DNA of 64,000 bases from Achromobacter spanius (GTDB taxonomy: Bacteria; Pseudomonadota; Gammaproteobacteria; Burkholderiales; Burkholderiaceae_B): NCBI RefSeq assembly GCF_003994415.1, contig NZ_CP034689.1, positions 372,001 through 436,000 on the forward strand, given 5' to 3'. The notes beneath the pieces are model-generated. The model did not search any database. It was given only the letters and a program-made list of their open reading frames with translations, and had not been told where the DNA came from. Positions 52,094 through 61,495 of this stretch are shown here, piece after piece; the stretch's first letter is position 1, and the number at the start of each line of letters is the position of its first letter. The translations under genes were made by a program, and so were the position numbers.

Positions 52094-52594
52094 CTACGCC
52101 GCGTCGTGCGTGGTTTCGCGCTTGATCTCGTTGTGGCGGCGTTCCATTTCCTGGCGCAGTTCGCGGCGCAGGCGGGCGGCTTCGAAGCGCTGCCTTTCTT
52201 CCAGGTTGCGCGGGGCCAGTGGAGGCACGGCCGTTGGCGCACCCTTGTCGTCCACCGCCACCATTGTGAAATAACAGCTGTTGGTGTGGCGCACGAGCTT
52301 CTGGCGGATGTCTTCGGTGACGACTTTGATGCCGATCTCCATCGACGTGCGGCCGGTGAAGTTCACGGCCGCCAGGAAAGTCACCAATTCACCCACATGG
52401 ATGGGTTCGCGAAACACCACCTGGTCGACCGACAGCGTCACCACGTATTGGCCGGCGTAGCGGCTGGCACAGGCGTAGGCCACCTGGTCCAGGTACTTCA
52501 GGATGGTTCCGCCGTGGACGTTTCCTGAAAAGTTCGCCATGTCCGGCGTCATCAGGATGGTCATCGACAATTGGTGGCTAAAGGCGTCGTCCAT
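52094..52594 (-). CDS. Acyl-CoA thioesterase, hotdog fold (YciA-like)
   Basis: A 166-aa single-hotdog thioesterase. The motif NFSGNVHGGTILKYLDQVAY holds the active-site Asp/Asn region and DQVVFREPIHVGEL follows on the beta sheet. These hydrolyse acyl-CoA to free acid and CoA. A highly charged helical tail (RLRRELRQEMERRHNEIKRE) extends past the fold. Convergent with the immunity gene (21 bp gap). Confidence 0.9.
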   Translation of the reverse strand: MDDAFSHQLSMTILMTPDMANFSGNVHGGTILKYLDQVAYACASRYAGQYVVTLSVDQVVFREPIHVGELVTFLAAVNFTGRTSMEIGIKVVTEDIRQKLVRHTNSCYFTMVAVDDKGAPTAVPPLAPRNLEERQRFEAARLRRELRQEMERRHNEIKRETTHDAA

Positions 52595-52672
52595 GGCGGG
52601 CGCTCATCACTCAAAAATAAAACGCCTATGGTAGCGGCAGTGGCTGTCATGGTGCCGACATCAGGGCGCGTC

Positions 52673-54196
52673 CTAGGGTTTATTCGCGGGCGCCGCCTGC
52701 GCGACTGGCGATGCGGCGTCGGGCAATGCCTCTTGCCCGTCGCGCACCAGTGGTGGCGGCATCCACAAGCCATCCAGCAGCGCGGGGAGCGGTTCGTACA
52801 CGCGCAGCAGCAGGGTTGCCGACCCCACCGACGGCAGAGGCAACCAGTTGGCCTGCTGTTCCGGCTCGGGCGGCGCGTGGCTGAGGCGCAATTCCAGCGA
52901 ACCGTCGGCGTTGTAAAGCAAGGGCGAGCGGTCGCCCAGGGCATAACGGTTCAGGATATTTGCCACTGGCATGCCCTGGTCGTCGTAGGCCGCCAGCGAC
53001 CATGACGCGCCGGCGGGCGGCAACTGCCCGGCTTCAAAGCGCATCACGTAGTGATGCGCGCCATCAATGGGCGCACCCTGGCTGTCGGCCGCCAGCAGAA
53101 GCACGGACAAGTCCTCGGGCAGGCCGGCGCCCGGCTGGGCCTGGGCGGCCAGCGCGCGGCGCAGATAGGCGTTGCCATACACGCCCACGCTGGCCGTCTC
53201 CTGCTGCCACCCGTTCAGGCTGCGCAAGCTGGCGCCCGAGGCAGCAGCCATGCGCTCGCGCGCGGCGCGCAGGCCACGTCGCATGCCTTGCTTGGCGGGG
53301 TGGTCCAGCTTGTCGAAGTCAAAGGGCCTGCCGGTTATCAATCCCACCCGGCGCAGCATGGCCAGCACTGGCTGGTCGGTGGCGTGCGGCGGGTGCTTGC
53401 GCAGCAGCGCGGCGGCGTAGGTGAAGAAGGCATCGGTCGGCATGGATTCCACCTGTTCGCGCACCGGAATCTTCAGGTCCAGGTTCGGGTCGGACTTCAC
53501 GCGCTGCGATTGCGCGGGCAGGTTCCATTGCGACAGCGGCGTCAGCGTGTAGCCGTCCTGCAAGGCGTGGACGGCCGCATAGTCGGCGGGTCCGTTGGTC
53601 TGGATGAGGATCTTGGCCCAGGCGTGGCGGGTCGGTGCGTCGATGCGCGCCATGCCCGAGGGCAGCGTGCCCGTCCAGCCGGGCGGCACGATGACGGTGT
53701 TGGACTTGGCGGTGCCCGTGGTGCGCGGGCCCAGCGTGGCGAAGACGTCCGTCCACATATCCAGCAGGGTCAGCGTGGACAGCCGGCCCTGGGTGTCGGG
53801 CACCGACAGCACGACGGGGCCAGCCGTCAAATCCACCCAGCCGGTGCTGCGCAGCATGTCGGGGTTGGCCCAGGGCGAGACCGCAACGGCGCCGGCCTGG
53901 GGCAGCGCGCGGCCATGCAGAAAGGTGTTGGCGGCCGCGCCTTTGTCGCCTTGCGACGGGTGCGTGAACTGGCGCCGGGTCAGGTCCATCGTGACCAGCG
54001 GATAAAAGTACAGATAGCCCTCCATGGCCGCTTGATGCGCGGCTTCGGTGGCGGCGGCGGCGGGGGTGGGCTGGCCGGACGCGGGGGCGGCATGCACGGC
54101 GGGGGCGGGCGTTGCAGCCAGGCAGGCAAGCAAGAGGGCCGAGAGGGCAAAGCGGTCCAGACAGTCCAAGCGGGCAAAGCAAGCAAAGCGGCGCAT
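52673..54196 (-). CDS. DUF1254/DUF1214-domain exported protein
   Basis: About 507 aa from MRRFACFARL, with a signal peptide (ALSALLLACLAATPAPAVHA). The first half matches DUF1254 (EGYLYFYPLVTMDLTRRQFT, then STGWVDLTAGPVVLSVPDTQ); the second half matches DUF1214 (GNAYLRRALAAQ and SWSLAAYDDQGMPVANILNR, followed by RYALGDRSPLLYNADGSLEL). These proteins are widespread in the periplasm; function is largely unknown. The chosen start puts the signal peptide at the N-terminus; a longer frame to 54253 is possible. Confidence 0.87.
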   Translation of the reverse strand: MRRFACFARLDCLDRFALSALLLACLAATPAPAVHAAPASGQPTPAAAATEAAHQAAMEGYLYFYPLVTMDLTRRQFTHPSQGDKGAAANTFLHGRALPQAGAVAVSPWANPDMLRSTGWVDLTAGPVVLSVPDTQGRLSTLTLLDMWTDVFATLGPRTTGTAKSNTVIVPPGWTGTLPSGMARIDAPTRHAWAKILIQTNGPADYAAVHALQDGYTLTPLSQWNLPAQSQRVKSDPNLDLKIPVREQVESMPTDAFFTYAAALLRKHPPHATDQPVLAMLRRVGLITGRPFDFDKLDHPAKQGMRRGLRAARERMAAASGASLRSLNGWQQETASVGVYGNAYLRRALAAQAQPGAGLPEDLSVLLLAADSQGAPIDGAHHYVMRFEAGQLPPAGASWSLAAYDDQGMPVANILNRYALGDRSPLLYNADGSLELRLSHAPPEPEQQANWLPLPSVGSATLLLRVYEPLPALLDGLWMPPPLVRDGQEALPDAASPVAQAAPANKP

Positions 54197-54424
54197 CGGC
54201 GTTCCAACGATCAGGCAGTGAACGCGAAATGTAGCAGCCGCCAGGCAATCCAAAATCTGCGAACAACTTCCATTTCGCTTTCATTTCCGCAGTGCAGCGT
54301 GCGTTATGCATGGCGTGGGCGTCCGCCTTGGGCATATACTTTTGCAATGTCCTTCAGGGCCGTGGGGCTTTTCCGCATCGGGCGAGCCATCAGCCTTGTT
54401 CATTCACCAGGAGAGGAGTGCTTC

Positions 54425-57400
54425 ATGGTCAACATGAATCGCCGCCAGTTCTTCAAGGTGACGGGTGCAACCCTGGCAGGCTCCAGCCTGGCATTGCTGG
54501 GGGTAGCCCCCGGCACGGCCATGGCCGAGGTCCGCCAGTACAAACTTGCGCGCATGACTGAAACGCGCAACACCTGTCCCTACTGTTCGGTCGCCTGTGG
54601 CTTGCTGATGTACGGTCTGGGCGATGGGTCCAAGAACGCGCGCGCCAGCATCATGCACATCGAAGGCGACCCCGATCACCCCGTCAACCGCGGGACGCTC
54701 TGTCCGAAGGGGGCGGCGCTGATTGACTTCATCCATAGCCCCAACCGCCTGAAGTACCCGGAATACCGGGCGCCCGGGTCGGACAAATGGCAGCGGATGT
54801 CGTGGGACGAAGCACTCACTCGCATCACCAAACTCATGAAGGCCGACCGCGATGCGAACTTCGTGGAAAAGACCGCGGACGGCAAAACGGTCAACCGGTG
54901 GCTGACCACCGGCATGCTGGCCGCCTCGGCAAGCAGTAACGAGGTGGGCTACATCACGCACAAGACCGTGCGCAGCATGGGGATGTTGGCGTTCGATAAT
55001 CAAGCACGTGTCTGACACGGCCCGACGGTGGCAGGTCTTGCCCCGACGTTTGGCCGTGGAGCGATGACGAACCATTGGGTCGACATCAAGAACGCGGACG
55101 TAGTGTTGATCATGGGCGGCAATGCCGCCGAGGCCCACCCCTGCGGGTTCAAGTGGGTGACCGAAGCCAAGGCCCATAACAAGGCGAAGCTGATCGTCGT
55201 GGATCCGCGCTTTACGCGCTCGGCATCCGTGGCGGATTTCTACGCGCCCATACGCAGCGGCACCGACATCATCTTCCTGGGTGGCGTCATCAAGTACCTG
55301 TTGGATAACGACAAGATCCAGCACGAGTACGTGCGCAACTACACCGACTTTTCTTTCATCGTGCGCGAGGACTTTGCGTTCGACGCGGGCCTGTATTCGG
55401 GCTACAACGCCGACAAGCGCACCTACGACAAGGCAAGCTGGGACTACGAGCGCGGCGACGACGGCTACGTCAAGACAGACCCGACGCTGGCGCATCCGCG
55501 CACCGTCTACCAACTGCTGAAGAAGCACTATTCGCGCTACACCGAAGACATGGTCGAGCGCGTGTGCGGCACACCGAAGGACAAGTTCCTGAAGGTGTGT
55601 GAAATGCTGGCGTCCACCGCCAGCCCCAACCGCGCGGCAACCGTGCTTTACGCACTGGGCTGGACGCAGCATTCCGTCGGCTCGCAGATCATCCGAACCG
55701 GCGCGATGGTGCAACTGCTGCTGGGCAACATCGGCATCGCGGGCGGCGGCATGAACGCGCTGCGCGGGCACTCGAACATTCAAGGGCTGACCGACCTGGG
55801 CCTGATGTCGAACCTGCTGCCGGGCTACATGACACTGCCCAACGAACCCGAGCAGGACTACGCCAAGTACATCGAGACTCGTACGCTAAAGCCGCTGCGC
55901 CCCAACCAGCTCAGCTACTGGCAGAACTACAACAAGTTCCACGTCAGCCTGATGAAGGCCTGGTGGGGCAACGCCGCCACGGCGGAAAACAACTGGGCCT
56001 TTGACTACCTGCCCAAGCTGGACAAGCTCTACGACATGCTGCAAGTCTACGAGCTGATGGTCCAGGGCAAGATGAACGGCTACATCGCACAGGGCTTCAA
56101 CCCGCTGGCGGCCGCGCCCAACAAGTCCAAGATGAACGACGGCTTCGCCAAGCTGAAGTACCTGATCATCATGGACCCGCTGGTCACCGAGACCTCGGAA
56201 TTCTGGCGCAACGCGGGCGAACTCAACGATGTGGACCCGTCCAAGATCCAGACCGAAGTCTTCCGCCTGCCCACCACCTGTTTTGCCGAGGAAGATGGCG
56301 CGCTGGTGAACTCCGGGCGCTGGCTGCAGTGGCACTGGAAGGGCGCCGAGCCACCCGGCGAAGCCAAGAGCGACATCGAAATCATGTCGCTCATCTTCAC
56401 GCGCCTGCGCAAGATGTACCAGGAAGAAGGCGGCAAGTATCCGGATCCCATCGTCAACCTGTCCTGGCCGTACTCCAACCCGCAGAACCCCACCGCGGAA
56501 GAGCTGGCCAAGGAATATTCCGGTCGTGCGCTGGCGGACCTGGTTGACCCCAAGGACCCCACCAAGATCACCCGCAAGGGCGGCGAGCAATTGGCGGGCT
56601 TTGCGGAACTGCGCGACGACGGCACCACGGCCAGTGGCTGTTGGATCTTTGCCGGCGCCTGGGGCCCCGGCGGCAACCTGATGGCGCGGCGCGACAACAG
56701 CGACCCCACCGGCATTGGCCAGACCCTGAACTGGGCGTGGTCGTGGCCGGCCAACCGCCGCATCCTGTACAACCGCGCGTCTTGCGATGTGACGGGCAAG
56801 CCGTTCGACCCCCGCCGCAAGCTGATCAGCTGGAACGGCAAGATCTGGGCGGGCGCCGACATCCCTGACTTCAAGGGCGATGAAAACCCCGCGGGCGGCA
56901 TGGGCCCGTTCATCATGAACCCGGAAGGCGTGGCGCGCTTCTTCGCGCGGGCGGGCATGGCCGAAGGGCCGTTCCCCGAACACTACGAACCCTTCGAGAC
57001 GCCACTGGGCTACAACCCGCTGTACCCGAAGGCCAAGGGCGTAACCAGCAACCCCGCCGCGCGCATCTTCAAGGACGACCTGGCCGCGATGGGCACGGTC
57101 GAAAACTTCCCGTATGTGGCCACCACCTATCGCTTGACCGAGCATTTCCACTACTGGACCAAGAACGTCGAGATCAATGCGATTCTCCAGCCGGAGCAAT
57201 TCGTGGAGATCGGTGACGCGCTGGCCAAGGAACTGGGCATCGCCAACGGGTCGCGGGTGAAAGTGACGTCCAACCGTGGCTACATCAAGGCGGTGGCGCT
57301 GGTCACCAAGCGCTTGCGCGCCTTGACCATCGAGGGCAAGACCGTGCACCACGTGGGCATTCCCATCCACTGGGGCTTTGTGGGCCTGGCCAGACCCGGC

Positions 57401-57493
57401 TTCCTTGCCAATACCCTGACGCCATTCGTGGGCGACGGCAATTCCCAAACACCGGAATTCAAGTCGTTCCTGGTCAAGGTCGAAAAGGTTTAG
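54425..57493 (+). CDS. fdnG: Formate dehydrogenase-N/O-type alpha subunit, selenocysteine-containing
   Basis: 1022 residues if UGA at 55013-55015 is read as selenocysteine (residue 197). The Tat signal is NRRQFFKVTG, followed by a hydrophobic stretch; mature enzyme is periplasmic. The 4Fe-4S site is TCPYCSVACG plus LCPKGAAL, then bis-MGD molybdo/tungstopterin domains. The UGA falls where E. coli FdnG has Sec (position 196), and the frame continues without interruption into TVAGLAPTFGRGAMTNHW after it. A SECIS hairpin follows directly. Start ATG has CAGGAGAGG upstream. Oxidises formate to CO2, passing electrons to the beta and gamma subunits. fdnG or fdoG: both names fit; the aerobic type cannot be separated from sequence. 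Confidence 0.95.
55013..55058 (+). promoter_or_regulatory. Sec UGA codon and bacterial SECIS element
   Basis: UGA at 55013-55015. The stem CACGGCC (55016-55022) pairs perfectly with GGCCGTG (55052-55058). The upper stem CGG-U-GGCA (55026-55033) pairs with UGCCCCG (55039-55045), leaving U55029 bulged. The apical loop is GGUCU (55034-55038). Bulged U plus GGUCU loop is the SelB-recognition signature known from E. coli fdhF, and the upper stem begins 10 nt after the UGA. Confidence 0.92.
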
Positions 57494-57503
57494 GAGAACC
57501 GAC

Positions 57504-58403
57504 ATGTCCATGCAATCCCTAGACATCAAGCGGCGCTCCGCCACCACCACGCCGCCGCCCGGCATCCGGGAACCTGTCACGGGTTCGGTGGCCAAGCTGA
57601 TCGACGTGTCCAAGTGCATTGGCTGCAAGGCCTGCCAAAGCGCCTGTATGGAATGGAACGATCTGCGCGACGAGATCGGCACCAACGTCGGCGTCTACGA
57701 CAACCCGGCCGACCTGACCGAGCATTCCTGGACCGTCATGCGCTTCTCGGAATACGAGAACCCCGCGGGCGACCTGGAATGGCTGATCCGCAAAGACGGC
57801 TGCATGCACTGCGAAGACCCGGGCTGTCTGAAGGCCTGCCCATCGCCCGGCGCCATCATCCAGTACACCAACGGCATCGTGGATTTCCACGAAGAAAACT
57901 GCATCGGCTGCGGCTACTGCATCACCGGCTGTCCGTTCAACGTGCCGCGCATCGCCAAGAAGGACAACAAGGCGTACAAGTGCACCTTGTGCTCTGACCG
58001 CGTGGCCGTCGGCCAGGAGCCGGCCTGCGTCAAGGCCTGTCCTACCGGCGCCATCGTCTTCGGCACCAAGGAAGATATGAAGCAGCATGCCGAAGAGCGC
58101 ATCGTGGACTTGAAGTCGCGCGGCTTCGACCAGGCGGGCCTGTACGACCCGCAAGGCGTGGGCGGCACCCACGTCATGTATGTGCTGCATCACGCCGATC
58201 AGCCCGGGCTGTATCACGGCCTGCCCAAGGACCCGCAGATCAGCCCCATGGTGTCGCTGTGGAAGGGCCTGGCCAAACCGGTGGGCGTGGCCATGATGGC
58301 CCTGACCGCCCTGGCGGGCTTCTTCCACTACGCCCGCGTGGGCCGTAACGAGGTGTCGGAAGAAGACGAACGCCGCGCCGAAGAGGAGATGCGTCATGAC
58401 TGA
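57504..58403 (+). CDS. fdnH: Formate dehydrogenase iron-sulfur (beta) subunit
   Basis: A 299-aa protein with four 4Fe-4S ferredoxin motifs: CIGCKACQSACMEWN, CMHCEDPGCLKACP, CIGCGYCITGCPFNVP and CTLCSDRVAVGQEPACVKACP. A single C-terminal membrane helix (PVGVAMMALTALAGFFHY) anchors it on the periplasmic side. It wires electrons from the alpha subunit to the cytochrome. The gene starts ten bases after fdnG with AGGAGAACCGAC in front and overlaps fdnI by 8 bp. Confidence 0.96.
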   Translation: MSMQSLDIKRRSATTTPPPGIREPVTGSVAKLIDVSKCIGCKACQSACMEWNDLRDEIGTNVGVYDNPADLTEHSWTVMRFSEYENPAGDLEWLIRKDGCMHCEDPGCLKACPSPGAIIQYTNGIVDFHEENCIGCGYCITGCPFNVPRIAKKDNKAYKCTLCSDRVAVGQEPACVKACPTGAIVFGTKEDMKQHAEERIVDLKSRGFDQAGLYDPQGVGGTHVMYVLHHADQPGLYHGLPKDPQISPMVSLWKGLAKPVGVAMMALTALAGFFHYARVGRNEVSEEDERRAEEEMRHD

Positions 58404-59028
58404 AGACCGCCATCACCGCCGCATCAAACGCTATTCGCCCGGCGAGCGCACCAACCACTGGATCATCGCGCTGACGTTCATCCTGTTGGCCTTGTCCGGG
58501 CTGGCGCTGTTTCACCCGTCGATGTACTGGCTCTCCAACCTGTTCGGGGGCGGTCCGTGGACGCGCATTCTCCACCCCATCATCGGGGTGGTGATGTTCG
58601 TGTGCTTCGTGGTGTTCGCCGGCCACATGTGGCGGCACAACATGCTGACGAAAGCAGACCGCCAGTGGCTCAGGCAGTTGAACGACGTGGTTGAAAACCG
58701 CGAAGAAAAGCTGCCCGAAGTCGGCAAGTACAACGCTGGCCAGAAGCTGCTTTTCTATGTGCTGGTGCTGTGCATGCTGGGCTTGTTCGTAAGCGGCATC
58801 GTGATCTGGCGCGAGTATTTCGCGTTCTATTTCCCGATCTGGGTGGTGCGGGCTGCGTCGGTCGTGCATGCGGTAAGCGCGCTGGTATTGATCTGCTCGA
58901 TCATCGTGCACATTTATGCGGCGATCTGGGTCAAGGGATCCTTGACGGCGATGCTGCGCGGTTACGTGACTGCGGGATGGGCCTGGAAACACCACCGCGC
59001 CTGGTTCCGCGAGCAAGTCAAGAAATAG
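58396..59028 (+). CDS. fdnI: Formate dehydrogenase cytochrome b556 (gamma) subunit
   Basis: A 210-aa inner-membrane protein with four helices. N-terminal RYSPGERTNHWIIALTF contains the first heme histidine; further ligands are in HPIIGVVMFVCFVVFAGHMW and VVHAVSALVLICSIIVHIYA. It takes electrons from the beta subunit and reduces quinone. Overlap with fdnH shows translational coupling. Confidence 0.95.
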   Translation: MTEDRHHRRIKRYSPGERTNHWIIALTFILLALSGLALFHPSMYWLSNLFGGGPWTRILHPIIGVVMFVCFVVFAGHMWRHNMLTKADRQWLRQLNDVVENREEKLPEVGKYNAGQKLLFYVLVLCMLGLFVSGIVIWREYFAFYFPIWVVRAASVVHAVSALVLICSIIVHIYAAIWVKGSLTAMLRGYVTAGWAWKHHRAWFREQVKK

Positions 59029-59130
59029 GGTTCGCCCGCCCCGCCCGGGGGCTTGCCCTCTGGTAGCCAACGGCTGCTATCCTTCTTTTCACGAAGGCTG
59101 GCAGCCGTGTTTGTTTTCTTGGAGACGCAA

Positions 59131-60063
59131 TTGCAGCGAATTCTTCCGCGCGGTGAGATCGAAGCGCTAGACCACAATGTCATCCCCCGCGTCAGCCTGC
59201 CTGAACGCGGCTCGGTTTTTTCGACGCGCGCCGCGCGCCTGCGGCAACTGGCCTCAGACAGTCCGGTGGCCGATTACCTGCTCTTGATGGCGCAACTGGT
59301 CGACGCCCAACACCGTGCCTTGCAGGATTGCGCCGCGCCCGGCGTATCCGAAGACCGACTGGCGCTGGCGCAGGCCCATGGCATGCCGCCGTTGCAGGCG
59401 GTGGGCTGGCCGCGTGACCCGATGTGGCGCGGCATCCTGGCGCGGCTGGTGGATGACGTGGCGCGCGGCCAGGGCGTGCTGGCCGAAGCCATTGACGTCT
59501 GTACGGCGCTGCGCCGCGCGGTGGATGAAGACCCCGAATCGTTGGAAGACCTGGCCGAAGCCGTGTTGTCCGAGCAGGACCAGGGCGTGGACGGCGCCGC
59601 GGCGCCCTTCGTGATGGCGGCCCTGCAGGTCTACTGGACCGATCTGGCCAGCCGCTTCGACGCCAAGCAATTGCCGGTGGTCAGCCCCTTTGGCGTGTGC
59701 CCCGTCTGCGCCAGCCTGCCCGTGGCCAGCGTGGTGCGGGTGGGCGGCCAGTTCGAGGGCTACCGCTACCTGTGTTGCAGCCTGTGCGCCACGCAGTGGC
59801 ACATGGTGCGCGTCAAGTGCACGCACTGCGAGGACGTGGAATCGGTTGCTTACCAGGCCATCGACGGCCGCGCGCCGGCCATCAAGGCCGAAACCTGCGA
59901 CCACTGCCACACCTATCGCAAGATCTTCTATCAAGACAAAGACCTGTACGTTGAACCGGTGGCCGATGACCTGGCCAGCCTGATGCTGGATGTGCTGGTG
60001 GGCGAGGCTGGCTATTCGCGTGCCAGCGGCAACCCCCTGTTGTGGCATGGCAACGAGGAATAG
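59131..60063 (+). CDS. fdhE: Formate dehydrogenase accessory protein FdhE
   Basis: About 310 aa. Four CxxC motifs form rubredoxin-like sites: CPVCASLP, CCSLCATQW, CTHCEDVE and CDHCHTY. FdhE binds iron and Tat-exported formate dehydrogenase and is needed for its assembly. I pick the TTG at 59131 since GGAGACGCAA precedes it and the resulting N-terminus QRILPRGEIEALDHNVIPRV matches the family; an ATG at 59053 would add 26 non-family residues. Confidence 0.9.
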   Translation: MQRILPRGEIEALDHNVIPRVSLPERGSVFSTRAARLRQLASDSPVADYLLLMAQLVDAQHRALQDCAAPGVSEDRLALAQAHGMPPLQAVGWPRDPMWRGILARLVDDVARGQGVLAEAIDVCTALRRAVDEDPESLEDLAEAVLSEQDQGVDGAAAPFVMAALQVYWTDLASRFDAKQLPVVSPFGVCPVCASLPVASVVRVGGQFEGYRYLCCSLCATQWHMVRVKCTHCEDVESVAYQAIDGRAPAIKAETCDHCHTYRKIFYQDKDLYVEPVADDLASLMLDVLVGEAGYSRASGNPLLWHGNEE

Positions 60064-60064
60064 C

Positions 60065-61495
60065 ATGGCCCAGCAACCGTCTGGCGGTGAAGTGGCCGCC
60101 GTTTCGGATATCCCGCCGCTGGATCGTCTGCTGAACGCCGATGCCTTGCGCGCCGCCCTCGACACGCATGGCCGCACGCAAGTGGTGGCGGCGTTGCGGC
60201 GCGACCTGGACGCTTTGCGCCAACGCGGGCTGGCGGGCGGCTTGATGCGAGCGGAACTCGAAGCCGCCGCCGTGGCGTCCCGCGTGACGGCGGCCTTGGA
60301 CAAGGCCGCGCAGCCGCGCCTGCGCGCCGTCTACAACCTGACCGGCACCGTGCTGCACACCAACCTGGGCCGCGCCCTGCTGCCCGACGAAGCGGTGGCC
60401 TCGGTGATGCGCGCGCTGACCACGCCGGCCAATCTGGAATTCGACCTGGACACGGGCGGGCGCGGCGACCGCGACGACCTCATCGACGAGCTGCTGTGCG
60501 AATTGACCGGCGCCGAAGCCGCCACCGTCGTCAACAACAACGCCGCCGCAGTGCTGCTGATGCTGAACGCCCTGGCCGACCGGCGCGAGGTCGTGGTGTC
60601 GCGCGGTGAACTCGTCGAGATCGGCGGCGCGTTCCGCATTCCCGACATCATGAAGCGCGCGGGCGCCAAGCTGGTTGAAGTGGGCACCACCAACCGCACC
60701 CACGCCGCCGACTACGACGGCGCCATCGGCCCGCGCACCGCGATGCTGATGAAAGTGCATTGCAGCAACTACGCCGTTACCGGCTTCACCAAAAGCGTGG
60801 GCCTGGCCGAGGTGGCGGCGTTGGCGCATGCCAAGGGCCTGCCCGCCACCGTGGACCTGGGCAGCGGCACGCTGGTGGACCTGACGCAGTTCGGCCTGCC
60901 GCGCGAAGACACAGTGCGTGACACCATCGCGGCGGGCGCGGACCTGGTCACCTTCAGCGGCGACAAGCTGCTGGGCGGGCCACAAGCGGGCCTGCTGGTG
61001 GGCCGCGCCGACCTGATCCGCAAGATCAAGAAGAACCCGCTCAAGCGCGCATTGCGTGTTGGCAAGCTGACGCTGGCGGCGCTGGAACCGGTGCTGAACC
61101 TGTACCGCGCGCCGGAATTCCTGGCCCAGCGCCTGACCACCTTGCGCTTGCTGACCCGGCCGCAGCGCGACATCCAGCCGCAGGCCGAACGGCTGCGCGC
61201 CGTGCTGGCGCACGCGGTGGGCACGAACTACGCGGTTGAAGCGGTGCCCATGTTCAGCCAGATCGGCAGCGGCGCCTTGCCCGTGGACCAACTGCCCAGC
61301 TTCGGCCTGGCGGCGCGCTACACCGGCAGCGGCCGCCCGGGCCGGCATCTGGACAGGCTGGAAGCACTGCTGCGCGGCTTGCCTACGCCCGTCATCGGCC
61401 GGATTGCCGACGACGCTTTGTGGCTGGACCTGCGCTGCCTGGAAGCGCGTGACGAAGCCGCCTTCGTCGAGCAACTGGCGGAGCCGCTGGCATGA
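60065..61495 (+). CDS. selA: L-seryl-tRNA(Sec) selenium transferase
   Basis: A 476-aa PLP enzyme that converts Ser-tRNA(Sec) to Sec-tRNA(Sec) with selenophosphate. NLTGTVLHTNLGRALLPDEA, NNNAAAVLLMLNAL and TFSGDKLLGGPQAGLLVG (the PLP lysine) are family signatures. One base separates it from fdhE; its stop overlaps selB by four bases (ATGA). Confidence 0.97.
   Translation: MAQQPSGGEVAAVSDIPPLDRLLNADALRAALDTHGRTQVVAALRRDLDALRQRGLAGGLMRAELEAAAVASRVTAALDKAAQPRLRAVYNLTGTVLHTNLGRALLPDEAVASVMRALTTPANLEFDLDTGGRGDRDDLIDELLCELTGAEAATVVNNNAAAVLLMLNALADRREVVVSRGELVEIGGAFRIPDIMKRAGAKLVEVGTTNRTHAADYDGAIGPRTAMLMKVHCSNYAVTGFTKSVGLAEVAALAHAKGLPATVDLGSGTLVDLTQFGLPREDTVRDTIAAGADLVTFSGDKLLGGPQAGLLVGRADLIRKIKKNPLKRALRVGKLTLAALEPVLNLYRAPEFLAQRLTTLRLLTRPQRDIQPQAERLRAVLAHAVGTNYAVEAVPMFSQIGSGALPVDQLPSFGLAARYTGSGRPGRHLDRLEALLRGLPTPVIGRIADDALWLDLRCLEARDEAAFVEQLAEPLA

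Noticed and set aside
55013..55015. In-frame TGA read as a stop, making fdnG a pseudogene
   Set aside because: The TGA is at the Sec position, coding continues in the same frame, a SECIS hairpin follows, and selA, selB and selC are adjacent.
55886..57685. Minus-strand open frame of ~600 codons
   Set aside because: Antisense shadow of fdnG; the sense strand carries a complete conserved enzyme.
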